A stretch of DNA of 64,000 nt from Sepioteuthis lessoniana (GCA_963585895.1 OY757911.1:63826807-63890806), one strand, 5' to 3'. Shown: positions 41,321 to 54,544, numbered from the stretch's first letter. A program made the numbers and translations. Notes: generated from the sequence alone by a model not told the origin.

Positions 41321-41530
41321 GATAACTATATATTAAAAACAGCTTTTATCTCCGCTGCAATTATATAGATATAAGATAACTATATATTAAAAACAGCTTT
41401 TATCTCCGCTGCAATTATGTATATATAAGATAACTATATATTAAAAACAGCTTTTATCTCCGCTGCAATTACATAGATATAAGATATTATATTGCAAAAA
41501 CAGCTTTTATCTCCGACGCAATTCAAAATA
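41321..41530. repeat. 54-bp minisatellite, about 4 units
   Basis: Units contain AACTATATATTAAAAACAGC, TTTTATCTCCGCTGCAATTA and TATAGATATAAG. The last unit is shortened and diverged (CTCCGACGC). 41531-42030 shows nothing certain; TTCGGACTTGGTGGTC at 41620 recalls the 19-kb foldback arms. Confidence 0.85.
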
Positions 41531-42034
41531 TTGGGTTTAATCATAAATGATTTTCTTGTCTGAGTTCATCTCCCAATGACGTATCATCAGAACGAAACTT
41601 TGAAAACCAGTTTCGGACTTGGTGGTCAGTGATGAAACCTTATCCATAAATACCAGAAAATTTCTTAGCTGTTTCTGTAGCGTTTTTGTAATTCCTATTA
41701 CATTACATGTCAAATATGCACTTTCAGTTTCTCCATTTTAGGAGTATGAGATTATGGATTAAATTATGATGCGCACTCTTTCCCTAATGAAAAAAGAATG
41801 ACCAATGAAGGCACTCTTTAATTGGGTAATTTACGGTTGCGTTTAAAAATATTGGAAGTTTAAAATGCGAAGTTACAACTTGTTTTTAAAAAAACGGAAA
41901 TTTTTGATTCCTCAACTCGGTATATTCACCGGGTAGTGTTAACAAAAGCTATTTATGTCTTTCAAATTGTTATGGAAAATGTTAAGAAGAAATATCAACG
42001 TAGAAAACGATAACGAAATAAGCAAGAGTTTAAT

Positions 42035-43250
42035 AGTAGTAGTAGTAGTAGTACAAACTATAAGACCCTAATAAAAACTGTAAGAATATACAACCAGGAT
42101 ATAGGAATGGAATTTGAGATTAAAATATCCACCAAGTTTATAATAGGAACGAATAAAAAAAAAGAAACAATCAAGGAAATAGAACAAGCAAACCAAGAAA
42201 GCATCCGACCACTTGGAAAAAAGAAAGAAAATTACTAATACTTGGGAATACCAGAAAAGGATACCATCAAACAAACAAGAATGAAAAAAGAATGTAGGAA
42301 AAGAGTTCTTAAAAAAGAATAAAGAATACAGAGACTCTTTGTGTTGAGAAAAAAACGAGGAAGAGGACAGTATTGGAGACTGCATAGACGCATTAATACG
42401 GGGACTCAAGGATTACATTTAATAGAAGAAAGTCTAATTACAGAAGCCACCAATAGTAATGGCAACATGAGGTCACACAGTAAAACCACGAAAACTAGAA
42501 AACAGAAATAGGGAAACAACTGTATAGATACTTCAAGCGACAACATTTCACTCGCGAAGACTGGAACATGGCTAAAAAAAAAAAAAAAGAAAATCGCAAG
42601 AGAGAAACTGAATCTCTTTTAATAGTGGCACAGAATAACGCTGTAAAGACCAATAATATCAAAGTGAAAATAGATAATACATAACTGAATGGGATGTATT
42701 GGTTGTATGGGACAGAGATGAAACGGTTAAGCGTACAATAAGTGAATGCCGTAAACTAACACAAGAAGGGGTACAAGACTAGGCACGACTAGGCGATCCT
42801 TTGGGAATTGCACAAGAGATTAGAATCTGATCATAACAACAAATAATATATGCACATACTAAAAAATTTCCAAGAGAATGAAACCCATATAATTCTCGGG
42901 GATTTTGTGATACAAACTGACCAGTTTGTTCTTAAGTTAATTTTGCTGTTTCAGTGGATCACAAAGTGAAAAATAAAAGAAAGTATGATTATAAATACTT
43001 GGATCTTGCTAGAGAGCTGAAAAAGCTGGAGAACATGAAGATGATGGTGATACCTATTGTAGTTGGTGCACTTGGAACAGTCCCCAAGGGCTTGGAAAAG
43101 AGACTGTTAGAAATGAAAGAATCTAGACCATACAGACACGGCACTTTTAAGATCCACTAGAATACTCAGAAGAGTCCTGGAGATTTGCTGCCTCTCAGAA
43201 TCCAGTAAAGATGACCAAAGAAAATTGGTGAATAAAACTTGAACGGGGTG
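42035..43250 (+). mobile_element. LINE-1r 3' two-thirds (array copy 1)
   Basis: A short (AGT)n leads into T-V-R-I-Y-N-Q-D-I-G-M-E-F, just after the RT catalytic motif. It then runs through the thumb, S-I-D-G..I-R-G-L-K-D-Y, the knuckle region (42705-42745), and Y-L-D-L-A-R-E-L-K-K-L-E-N-M-K (42990) with P-I-V-V-G-A-L-G-T-V-P-K-G-L. Many stops and frameshifts. Confidence 0.75.
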
Positions 43251-45734
43251 ACTGCAAACCTTAACATAAGAACAAAAAATAAATTTAGAAAATTTAAAGA
43301 GAATTATGAACGGAGAAAAGACCACCTTACCATCACTAAGAAACATAGAATTGAGAACAGTCAAGACGGAAACGGAAAAATTAATCAAGCACTAAATTAT
43401 ATATCAACAAATAATTCAACCGAATCAAATGAACTAATCTATGCTGGGATGAAACTAGTTTGCGAGGAAATTTTTATCCCTTCAAAAAGCACGAAGAAAA
43501 AAAATCAAAACTAGGGTGAGAAATTCGACTGGAAACGCAGATAAAAAATCTACGAAAACCGGTCAAAATGATAAAACAAACGAAAGACGCTGGAACATGT
43601 AGAGACAAAAAAGAAAAGGCAACACAAGGGAAAATGGCAATAAATCTTGAGGAAATAAACCAGAAAGTACTGGAAGGAAGATTAAAAAGATATCGACAAA
43701 GGGTAAAATAACATAGACAAAACAGGACATTTCAAAACAACGAAAGGAAATTCTACCCAAAAATGGGGGGAGATGACACGAAAACATACCAACAACCGGA
43801 TGCAACAGAAACCGAACAATTTTGGACTAAAATATGGCAACCAAGAGAACATGACAAAAAAAGTCAAATGGATAAGCAATATGACAAAAGAATTAGGAGT
43901 CGAAGAAGGTCCGAAAGTGGAAATACACATCAAAGCAATACTAAGAAAAATATCAAATTGGAAAACGCCAGACCATAATTAGCACCTCCTCAACGAGAGC
44001 AAGACCAGACGGAAAAATCTAGCTATAGCCTAAATTGACAAAAAAAAAAAAAATTGACAACAACAAAATATGATATTGTTCCGCAAAGCTGGATAATAAA
44101 CTGCCTCAAAATGTACCAAATATCAAATGAAGTCATAAACTTTATCGAGAAAACCATGAAAACCTGGAAAGTGGAATTGACAGCAGGAGAGAGAAGCTTA
44201 GCTGAAGCAAACATTCCAAGAAGTATATTTCAAGTAGATGCACTATCACCGTTACTATTCATAATTGCCGTGATGCCACTAAACTACATACTCAGAAAAT
44301 GCACAGCCGGATACAAACTTAGTAAATCGCTGGAAAAGATTAATGTACATAGACGACATCAAACTGTGTGCAAAAAATGAAAAAGAACTGAAACTCTAAT
44401 ACACGCAGTGAGAATATAGTCACGACATAGGGATACATAGCATCGGAAAATATGCCGTGCTTTTAATGAAAAGCGACGGACGGAATGGAACTGCCAAATC
44501 AAGACAAGATTAGAACGCCCGGAGAAAAAGGAAACGTGCAAATACTTGGGCATCTTGAAAGCTAACATCACTAAACAAGTGGAGATAAAAGAAAAAATCA
44601 AGAAAGAACATCTCAGGAGAATTAGAAACCTATGCGAAACAAAACTATCTAGCAGAAACACTATCAAAGGAATAAATACCCGGGCTGTTTCTCTCGTAAG
44701 ATATTCGGGACCATTTTTGAAGTGGACCAGAGAAGCAAATGGACCAAAGAACAAGAAAACTAATGACCATGTCTAAGGCATTGATGTTGACAGACTATAT
44801 GTATCAAGAAAGGACGGAGGAAGAGGGCTTGCCAGCATTGCAGACAGCGTTGACGCATCGATACAAGGACTCGAAGACAACATAGAAACGCACGAAGGAA
44901 GACTGATTACAGCCATCAGAAACGATACTGACAACACGAAGACCACCAAAGTGACAATAACTAGAAAACAAAATGGGAAAAAAATCCAAACCTATGGACG
45001 TTCGTTCTAAACGACTAATAAGCAATATCTCACACGAAAAAACTTGAACGTGGCTTAGAAAAGGAAACCTTTAGACAGAAACTGAATCTCTTCTAATAGT
45101 AGCACAAAGCAACGCCATAAGAACCAAAGCGAGAATGGATAAGACGCAACAAAATAGCAAATGTAGGTTATAGGGTGATAGAGACGAAATGATCAATCAC
45201 ATAATAAGTGAATGCAGCAAATTAACACAGGAGGAGTATAAGGCTAGGCACGACAGAGTGGGCAAGGTGATCCACTGGGAAATGTGCAAGAAATTTGAAT
45301 TTAACCATACGAACAAATGGACAGCTACAACCCAGTAGCTGTCCTAGAGAATGACACACATAAACTCCTATGGGAATTTGACATACAAACTGATCACCTA
45401 ATATCGGCCAGAATACCAGACCATACAATAATCAACAAAAAAAGAGATCTTGCCAAATTATCCCAGCTGACCACAGTACCTCGATTTTGCTAGAGAATTG
45501 AAAAAACTATGGAACATGAAGGTGACAATAATACCAATTGTGATTGTTGCTTTTGGTACAGTAACTAAAGGATTATTAAAGGGACTGGAGAACTTGGAAG
45601 TTGGCGGACGAGTGCATTATTGAGAACGGCCAGAATACTGAGAAGAGTCCTGGAGACTTGAGGAGACTTGCTGTCACTCAAACTTCAGTGAAAAACTATC
45701 AGCTTACACTTATGTTAAAAATTCTCAAGGAGTA

Positions 45735-45785
<51 letters not shown>
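43251..45785 (+). mobile_element. LINE-1r, N terminus to tail, broken (array copy 2)
   Basis: The N-terminal part has R-K-D-H-L-T-I-T-K and S-N-E-L-I-Y-A-G-M-K-L-V-C-E-E (43430). At about 43978 roughly 130 residues of the RT finger region are deleted, joining P-D-H-N to L-N-E-S-K. The palm follows: SWIINCLKMYQISNEVINFI, DALSPLLFI (44240) and the catalytic MYIDDIKLCAKN near 44343 in a shifted frame. Then Y-L-G-I-L (44545), V-R-Y-S-G-P-F-L-K-W, G-G-R-G-L-A-S-I (44815), the knuckle region (45165) and the endonuclease region, with a further deletion near 45460. It ends in a 50-bp (AAT)n tract. R4-like assignment rests on CCHC plus the PD..D endonuclease and the TAA tail. Confidence 0.82.
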
Positions 45786-46436
45786 GAACTAATCTATGCA
45801 GGACCGAAATTAGTGTACCCCTGTACCAGAACAACAATTACTAGAAAACGAAAATGACAAGAAAAACAACTATATGGACATCCAAGTGACGAACTGGCGA
45901 AATCTCTCTTGAGAAAACTTGAACATGGCAAAGAAACGGAAACCTTGAGAGAGAAATTGGAGCTATTCTGTCCTAGAAAATAAGACACACAAACATTTCT
46001 GGGGTTTTGAGATACAAACGGATCATCTAATCTCGGCCAGACAACTTAACCTAGTGATAGTCAAGAACAAAAAAAGAACCTGCGAATTGTGTATTTTGGC
46101 GTTCCGGATGACCACAGGGCAAAACTAAAAGAAAGCGAAAAGAAGGACAAAAGTACGTAGACCTTGCTAGAGAACTGAAAAAACTGTGGAACATGAGAGT
46201 GACGGTGATACCTATTGTGATTGGTACGCTCGGTACAGTTTCCAAAGTATTGATACCAGGACTGGAGGACTTAAAAATAAGAGGGTGGCTAGACCATACA
46301 AACTACATTGTTGAGATCGGCCAGAATACTGAGAATAATCCTGGTGACTTGAGGAGACTTGCTGTCACTCAAACTCCAGTGAGAAATCATCGGCTAGCGC
46401 TGGTATGAAAACTCTCAAAAGAGAATAATTGAAAGT
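45786..46436 (+). mobile_element. LINE-1r, rearranged (array copy 3)
   Basis: Begins right after the previous (AAT)n with N-E-L-I-Y-A-G-P-K-L-V, an N-terminal ORF segment. It then jumps to the post-RT region (T-R-K-R-K, Q-V-T-N-W-R-N) and the C terminus: Y-V-D-L-A-R-E-L-K-K-L-W-N-M-R-V-T-V-I-P-I-V-I-G-T-L-G-T-V. Large internal deletions, ending AAAGAGAATAATTG. 46437-47085 shows nothing recognisable. Confidence 0.72.
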
Positions 46437-47089
46437 AATTAAATCGGGTGGGGGATGAATCGAATATTCTTGAATGTCACGTGACCTTTTCTTTCTTATA
46501 AAAAAAGTTGGAACCGCCCAGACTCGAACACCAGGCAAATAGGTATAATACGCAAATTTTCGCTGTGTACTGTCTGCTAAGCGAAAGGGAAAAAATCTGG
46601 TTAGAGAAAATTGTCTTTAATTTAAAATGCATAACAGATTTTATTGCTTGTAAAATCTTTTGGTAAATGTTTGTGATTTAAATGAGGACATTTTTTCCAG
46701 AATTTTTTTTCAGTTAAACTACTTCGAAAGCACAAACTGGATTTGTTTGTTTAAATTTTGCGATAAATTTTATATCGTTTTGCAATGTCTTGTCTCGATA
46801 GATGAGGAAGTTGTGTATTTGAGATAGTTTGAAAGCGCAAATTAAGAACAATTGCCGTCCTCAGCGTATCCGGAAAGATATGTAAGGAGTCTAGTCTTTA
46901 CTCAGTCTTAGGGGAAACGAAGTCTCAAATAACGGCAGTCAATATAAAAACAAAAGGTGATACAGGAATACCTGAAACTAGCTTAAGTACTTATTGGGAG
47001 AAGTAAAGCATAAAATAGTCGGTCTGTGGACTTTGACTAAGTTAAAACTAAATTTTTTTGTGACTTGCTGTTCATGAACATTTACCGTA

Positions 47090-50000
47090 ACTATTCGGTC
47101 ACATCTGTGTTAGGCGCGCAGATAATAAACAACCCATGGGTCTGGTATAGCCACAATATACTACCCATGAAAAATGACAAATCGAAACATAATTCAACAT
47201 GGGGCCCAGACAACAGATTTGAGTGTCATGATCGACAGGTGCTCCCTTGATAGCCTACATGGGGGATCCGTTAGCATCCTGCGAATATTGGCTGTTCTTC
47301 TTCCAGGAACACAAACGATGAAGAAATCGACCACTCACACTAGAGACCACAGAGTAGAATATGGACTAGGGAAGATAACAAAATGGTATTATGCTGATAT
47401 TTTAGGAGCAACCCAGCAAAAAGAGGATATAGAAAAAGAATGATAAAAATCTGGACAGAATTCAATAGCTTCAAGACAACAAACCAAAGGATCGCTGACC
47501 AGGTTAGGACAATAACAAATAATGGTTGGTTTTCTGACCATGAAATACTGGAAATCCACAAACAAATATAAAGGCAAACACATCTGCAAATCGTAATACA
47601 GTAAACGAGACACTAAATACGGGAAAGCCAGAAACTCCTAACCAAACGCTACATGAAAATGGCCAATACACCGCAAACACACTGAGGCAAACATTGACCC
47701 AAGAGGAAAAAATGAATGTGGATATCATTAAAAGAATCATGTCTGAAGAGAAAACCACATTGCCTTCTCTCAGGAACCAAGAACGAAGGATAGTCAAGTC
47801 CGAAACTGAGAAAATTAACGACTTATTGACAAATATCCTGACAAACGACATCACGAAGTTTAACGATTTAATATACGCAGGAGTAACATTAGTCTGTGAA
47901 AAAATCGGGGTCCTCTTGAAGACCACAGACAGTCAAAACCCGAGTGGGAACTCAGATTTGAATCACAGATAAAAAGACTACGACAACAAGCAATAATAAT
48001 ACTAACACGGAACATTAAGAAATTTTCAGAAAAAACTGAAAAAGCACGGCAACTAGAACTCAACAAAAAGCTTGAGGAGACCAACCAAAAAACTCTAGCA
48101 AAAGAAGGAAAACTAAAAGGATACCGAGATAAGACCAAACAGGACATTCAAAAACAGCGAAAAAAAAAAATTCTACCAACAATTAGGGGAGAATGGGCGA
48201 AGCCATATCAACAACCGGATACGAGAGAGACAAAAACATTTTGGAGCAAGATACGGGAACGGAAAGATCATAAAAAAGCCAAATGGATAAACAACATGGA
48301 AACAGAGTTGCTAACGCTTGAAGAAAGCTCTAAGGTGACCATACACGCCGACGCACTCAAGTCAACACTTGAATAAAATATCAAACTGGAAACCCCAGGG
48401 CCTTGATGGCATACACAGATTTTGGTTTTAAAAATTCACCTCCATCCACGACAGACTTGCTACCGAAATGAATAAATGCGTACAGAAAACTGATATACTC
48501 GAATGGATGAATAAAGGGAAGACCACTCTGATCCAAAAGACCCCACATAGGAACTGCACCAAACAACTATTGAGCCATAACGTGCCTACCAATGATGTGA
48601 AAAATACTAACGGCACAAATTAAGGAGGAAATCTACAACTCATTAATAAGTCGCGGAATCTTCCCCGACGAACAAAAAGGATGCCGCAAGAGAACCAAAG
48701 GCACTGGTGAATTACTATGCATAGATCAACACATCCTCAACGAGAGTGAAACGCGACGGATGAATCTAGAAAGGGCCTGGATTGACTGCAAAAAAGGCTT
48801 ACGATATGGTCCCCTAAAGCCGGATACTATACATATTCACCAACCCCACCGCTCGGGCAAGATATGACAAAAAGTCAATTTTTAAGCGGATTTCAACAGG
48901 TTTGAATTCAGAGTATTCCTTCTCCTAGACTAGTTGCCTCACCAAGGTCGAAGAACTCAGTCTGCCCCGTGAAATGCATGTGGATGCTTTACTGTCTCAA
49001 AATATATAAGATATCTGACCAAGTCATACAGTTTTACCATGGAAACCTGGAGAGTGGAACTGACATCAGGAGGAAAAAGCTTAGCTGAGGTAAAGATCCT
49101 CAGAGGTATCTTCCAGGGAGATGCACTATCACCATTACTATTTGTAAAAAGCACGATGCCACTCAACCACATCCTTAGGAAATGTACAGCCGAATACAAA
49201 CTAAGTAAATCGCAAGAAAAGATCAACCACGTGTTGTATATGAACAATATCAAACTGTCTGTCAAAAATTAAAAAAAAGAATTGGAAACACTGATAGAAA
49301 CTGTGAAAATATACAGTCAAGATGTAGGAATGGAATTTGGCGTAGAAAAATGCGCCATGAGAGTCATGAAAAGCGGCAAACGACATATGACGGAAGGAGT
49401 CGAACTAACAAATCAGGTAATAAGCAGAACGCTCGGAGAAAAGAAAACCTACAAATACTTGGGAATATTGGAAGCTGACACCATCAGTGGTGGAAATGAA
49501 AGAAAAAATTAAAAATAGTATCTCAGAAGAACCAGAAAGCTACTCGAGACAAAACTCTATAGCGAAAACTTTGACAAAGGATAAATATCTGGACTGTCTC
49601 CCTCGTAAGATACTCGGGACGATTCTTGAAGTGGATTAGCAAAGAACTTAAGCAAATAGGCCAAAGAACAAGAAAACTAATGACCATGTGTAAGTCCTTA
49701 CATCCCAAAGATGTTGACAGACTATATGTGTCAAGAAAAGAGGGAGGAAGAGGACTTGCCAGCATTGAAGACAGCGTTGACACATCGATACAACGATTCG
49801 AAGACTACATAGAAAAGCTCGAAGGAAGACTGATTACTGCCACCAGAAGCTATACTGACGAGGATCAGCAGAACGACAATAACCAGAAAACAAAAGTTGG
49901 AAGAAAAACAAATCTATGGACGTTTTAAGCGACTAACAAGCAACATTTCACACGAGAAAACGTGGACGTAGCTAAGAAAGGGAAACCACAAGCGGGAAAC

Positions 50001-50685
50001 AGAATCTCTTCTAAAAGCTGCACAAAATAATGCCATAAGAACCAACCATATCAAAGCTAGAATAGATACGACACAACAAAACAGAAGATGTAGGTTGTGT
50101 GGAGATAGAGACGAAATGATCAATCACATTATAAGCTAACGCAGCAAATTAGCACAGAAAGAATCTAAGACTAAGCACGACTGGGTAGGCAAGGTAATTG
50201 TGCAAGAAATTTAAATTTGATCATACGAACAAATGGTATATGCACTACCCAGAATCTGTCCTGGTATTTTGACAAACAAATGGATCACATAATCTCGGCC
50301 AGACCACCAGATTTTATAATAATCAACAAAGAAAATTTGCAGAATTGTGAACTTTGCTGTCCCAGTGAAAGAAAGCGAAAAGAGGGGTAAATACCTCGAC
50401 CTTGAATTGAAAAACCTGTGGAATATGAAAGTGACGATTATACCAATTGTAATTGCTGCTCTTGGTACAGTCACCAAAGGATTGGTACAAGGACTGGAAA
50501 ACTTGGAAATAACGGGACGGGTGGAGACTGTCCAAGCTAAAGCATTGTTAAGATCGGCCAGAATACTAAGAGTCCTGGAGACTTGAGGGGACTTGCTGTC
50601 ACTCAAACTCCAATGAGAAACCATCGGCTAGCGCTAGAGTAAAAAACTCACAAAAGTGAATAATAATAATAATAATAATTGGTCT
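47090..50685 (+). mobile_element. LINE-1r, longest copy, leader to tail (array copy 4)
   Basis: The leader (47120-47290, also found inverted at 32430-32760) precedes an N-terminal region with R-M-I-K-I-W-T-E-F, R-I-A-D-Q-V-R-T-I and W-F-S-D-H-E-I-L-E-I. Then LPSLRNQER, FNDLIYAGVTLVCEKIG (47850), F-P-D-E-Q-K-G-C (48660) and IFQGDALSPLLFV (49110). The catalytic box reads YMNN where YMDD is expected (49238). Next come EFGVEKCAMRVMKSGKR, TYKYLGILEAD, KEGGRGLASIEDS (49738), CRLCGDRDEMINH (50090), an endonuclease segment whose second Asp is changed, KVTIIPIVIAALGTVTKGL and a short (AAT)n tail. It is inactive: several stops, a SINE-D insertion and lost catalytic residues. Confidence 0.85.
48828..48968 (-). 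mobile_element. SINE-D fragment nested in LINE-1r
   Basis: On the minus strand it holds the SINE-D tail half (CTAGTCTAGGAGAAGGAATA to CTTGCCCGAGCGG). LINE-1r codons flank it on both sides (W-F-P-K-A-G upstream; Y-C-L-K-I-Y-K-I-S downstream). Confidence 0.75.
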
Positions 50686-50759
50686 CTCGGTTGATATTAA
50701 AAACAAAGTAGAAAAACTTCTCAATTATTTTACTCCTTTGCGATAAACTTTAAGTTTAA

Positions 50760-51045
50760 GGAGTAAAATAATTATAGACAATAGTACTGAGATGTTTTTA
50801 TATCAGCCGAGATACCAATTGTTGTTGGCATGCTAGGAATAGTACCCCAAAGACTCGGAGAAGGGATTAGGGGAATTGGAAATCAGAGGACGAGTTGAGA
50901 TCATACCGACCATAAAATTAAGATCGGTCAGAATACTGAAAAGAGTCCTGAAAACTTGAGGAGATTTGCTGTCTCTTAAACTCCAGTGAAAGGCCATCCA
51001 CTAACGCTGGTGTGAAAAACTCTCAGGGAGTAACAGTGATAATGA
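50760..51045 (+). mobile_element. LINE-1r 3' end (array copy 5)
   Basis: Covers P-I-V-V-G-M-L-G-I-V-P-Q-R-L, L-E-I-R-G-R-V-E and the 3' UTR, ending GGGAGTAACAGTGATAATGA. Confidence 0.7.
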
Positions 51046-51640
51046 TAAGAGAATACAGCAAATAGCACACAATGTATACAAGGGCAGGTATGATTGGGTA
51101 GGAAAGACGATCCACAGAAAATTGTGCCAGAGATTAAAATTTGGTCAAATAGTATATGCATAAACCAGAATCTGTCCCCCAAAATGAAACGTATAAAATT
51201 CTCTTGGGCGTATCCCCCAATCTCGGTCAGAAGACCAGATCTAGAATTAATAAATAAGAAGAAAAAAAAAGAACTTGTCAACGGGAGGATTTTGTCGTAC
51301 TGGCCGACCACAAAGTGAAAACAAAGGAAAGCTAAAAAAGAAAGATACTCAGAGTAGCTGAAAGAAGATGTGAAAGATGAAAAAGACGGTGATATAAATT
51401 GTTTTTGGGTCATTGGAACGGTCCCCAAATACATAGAAACGAGATTAGGGAAACTAGTAATCAGAGAAATTGAGACCACCCAGACCACTGCATTGTGAAG
51501 ATCAGATAGAATACTTTGAAGAGTCCGAGAGAGCTGAAGAGATTTGGTATCACTCAAACTTCAGGAAAAAACCACCTGTTCAAACTGGTGAGAAAAACTC
51601 GCAAGGAGTAAAAAATGAATAAAATGATAATTATCTCCAA
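51046..51640 (+). mobile_element. LINE-1r 3' fragment (array copy 6)
   Basis: Y-D-W-V-G-K-T-I, R-R-P-D-L-E-L-I-N-K-K-K-K (51220, endonuclease PD motif), A-D-H-K-V-K and the 3' UTR ending AAGGAGTAAAAAATGAATAA. Strongly diverged. Confidence 0.68.
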
Positions 51641-53235
51641 ACAAGAAGTGAACTTCATTATGAGAACAATTAAAAAATGGAAAAGAAGAATTAGCCGCTG
51701 TAGGATAACTCTTAGATGTAAAAATATCAATCGGCGTCTTCCTGAGAGACTCATTATTCGCACGACTATTCGTTATAGCAATGATACAAATAAAATGCAG
51801 CGCAGAATAAAGATACATAAGATTGTAAGAAAAAGTAAGCCACCTTATGTACATGATGTAAGAAATTTTACCCCTCTCCCCACCTCCCCACAAAAAAAAG
51901 GAATGGGAAATACTAATGCTAACGGTGAGAATCTTCAGACAAAATATAGGAATAGAATTTTGTATTGAGAAATGTGAAATACTAATAATGAATGAGGGGA
52001 AAAGAGAACCGTGAAAAGTTATAGAATTATCGTATCAGATAAAAAAAGCAACAAATACCCGAGAATATTAGAAGTAATTAACAAGAAAGAAGTTAGCAAG
52101 TAATACCTCAGAAGAACAAGGAAACAACTGGATATCAAACCCTGCATCAGAAATTTAGCCAAAGGAATAAATACCTGGGTAGCATCACTTGTAAGGTACT
52201 CCTAACCCTTCCAAAATTGGACATGAGAGGAGCTGATAGATATGAACCTCAGAAGGAGAAAACTGATGACTATGGACCAAGTCTTACACTCCAGAGAAGA
52301 CGTCGACACATATTAAAAGAAAACAAGAAGCAAGATGACTCACTAGTATTGAGGAAAGTATAGATGTGACAATTTAGAAAGTTAAAGACAATACAAAATA
52401 GAATAAAGAGAAGCTAATCACAACAACCAAAATGTTCAACAAAAATATCACACAAGGACAAAAGAAACAGGAACAATAAAATCGAGAAAACAAAACTGAG
52501 AAAACAACGACATGAAGTCTTCGAAAGACAAAGTGTATGACATTACATAGATATAGATAAACTGTGGAAATCTAAAAAGAGAAACCGAGTCGCTCATAAA
52601 AGTAAATTCGAACGAAATATAAGAGCCTTTTATATAAAAGCTGAACTAGATAAAAGAATAACAAGGGTAGACTATATAGAGACAAAGTTGAAAGAATCAG
52701 CCATATGTGAATGCAGCAAACTGGCCCATAAATAATACCAGAGCAGTTTGTGTACGGAAGATGATCCGTTGGGAATAGTGCAAACAGCTGAATGTTGACC
52801 AACAAGACAAATCTGTTCTGGAAAATGAGTCATATCAAATTCTCTAGGATTTTTAAATAATAACGGATCACTTAATCCCAACCAGATATATGACCCTCAA
52901 GAATAAAAGAAATTGTCAATTAGCAACCTTCGCTGTTCCCACAGACCACAGGGGGAAATTAAAGGAAAAATGAAAAACTGGATAAATAGCAACTCAACTA
53001 TGTAACATGAAGATAATACTCGAAGGCCTTGGAACACACCCGAACATGGAAAAGAGTTCGGGGAAACTGGAGATCCGGGGAAGAATTGGAACCGTTCAGA
53101 CCTCAGCACTGATGAAATCAGAATACTGTGAAGAAACTTGGAGAAGTGAGAAGACTTGCTGTGACTCGGACTTTTGTGAAGACTACCGGTTTTAACTTGT
53201 AAGGCCAGAACTGTTCATGTAGTAAATTTTGTCAT
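51641..53235 (+). mobile_element. LINE-1r from RT palm to 3' end (array copy 7)
   Basis: Starts at E-V-N-F-I-M-R-T-I-K-K-W-K (51650). Other anchors are V-R-I-F-R-Q-N-I-G-I-E-F near 51930, T-W-V-A-S-L-V-R-Y-S near 52170, M-T-M-D-Q-V-L-H near 52268 and the C terminus near 52920-53210. No frame is intact. It is the most decayed long copy, hence probably among the oldest in the array. Confidence 0.65.
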
Positions 53236-53352
53236 AGACAAATAATTGGATCTTGATAGAGAATTGAAAATGCTGTTCAACGTGAAGGTGACGGCGGTAT
53301 GAATTGTAGTTAGTGCGTTTGGCACAGTTCCCAAAAGCTTAGAAAAGAGATG
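53236..53352 (+). mobile_element. LINE-1r C-terminal scrap (array copy 8)
   Basis: W-I-L-I-E-N-.. gives D-R-E-L-K-M-L-F-N-V-K-V-T-A-V and V-V-S-A-F-G-T-V-P-K-S-L-E-K-R-W, then stops where family C begins. Confidence 0.65.
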
Positions 53353-53364
53353 GTAGTAATCGAA

Positions 53365-53870
53365 CATGTAAACTGCGTGCTAATGCTAAACTGAATCATT
53401 TGAAATAGAACTATTTTTTGACATTGAAACTGTATTTACACTAAACTGAATTGTTTAACATAGAACTGTTTTGACATTTAACTGTGTGTAAACAAAATCT
53501 ATACTTATACTAAACTGAATTAGCTGAATTAGAACTGCTTGACTAAACTAAACAGCTAGAAATAGAAATGTTTTTCACAATTAAAATGTACTTACATTTT
53601 ATCTGCGTGCTTATGATAATCTGAATTGTTTGAAATGTGACTGTTTTTGACATTGAAACTGTACTTATACTTAACTGAATTGTTATATATATAACTGTTT
53701 AAATAAACTGAATAGTTTGAAATAGAAATGTTTTTGACAATTAAACTGTGTACTCATGCTAAACTGAATTGTTTTAAATAGAACTGATTGCTTACATAAA
53801 AATGGATTTGGCGTTAAATAACCTACAAAGGTTGATATGCCATAAAAACCAACCAACCAACCAACCTATT
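53365..53870 (+). mobile_element. Family C array and tail, (AACC)n end
   Basis: Head missing. About nine CTGAATTGTTTGAAATAGAA-type units lead to the intact tail hairpin at 53805-53850 and CCAACCAACCAACCAACC. The short tandem tail suggests reverse-transcription slippage. Confidence 0.78.
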
Positions 53871-54195
53871 TATACATATTAAATAGAAGTTTTGTAAACA
53901 CATTTTGTTGATAACATTTTTAAACGAGCCGAGCTCATTTCAATGATTTCAAGTATTGCTTTGTAACAGTAATAATTTCACATTAGTCATTTATTTGCAC
54001 TCGGTTTAAATGTCAAACAGTTCTATTTTACCCATACTTAAGATCCTATCAGGTTCTACCACTCCGGGCCAGAGTGAAACTGTGATGTTAATGAAAGGGT
54101 ACTCCACACTCCCTAAAGCTCCAAGACTCGAGCCTCACCATCAAATTGTTTAATGTCATATCTAAGACACTCATTGGGGGAGCCTTACCACTCTG
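53871..54195 (-). mobile_element. Family C copy, tail hairpin lost
   Basis: Array (CAAGTATTGCTTTGTAACAG) to head side (CTATCAGGTTCTACCACTCC, GTCATATCTAAGACACTCAT, GGAGCCTTACCACTCTG). It abuts the preceding copy in opposite orientation. Confidence 0.7.
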
Positions 54196-54197
54196 AT

Positions 54198-54410
54198 GGG
54201 CTCTTTGTTTAATGGCATATCAATTTTCATGAACTGTTGAAGAAGAACAGTTGCAGTACTGTTTAACTCATTGCTGGAGGTATAAGTGGGTTCGTACCTT
54301 TTACTTAGATATTAGTCTGAAAGTGAACGTAATAGAACGACTAGAGTTCGAACTCGCTTACAACAATATTTCAGTTCTGCACTTTAACCACTACGCCACA
54401 AGGACTCCCT
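54198..54410 (-). mobile_element. SINE-B copy
   Basis: Minus-strand order: head AGGGAGTCCTTGTGGCGTAG, B-box-like GAGTTCGAACTC (54336-54348), core, tail at 54205-54240 (TTTAATGGCATATCAATTTT). Confidence 0.82.
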
Positions 54411-54544
54411 AAATTGGTAACGAGGAAACATTGATTATCAAACAATTGATAGTAACAATAACACCAATATTAACAAAACTAACTATAAAAAGACAAGCTA
54501 AGCACCAAAACGTCTTAATTCTCAGGCACACATTAATCTCCCGT

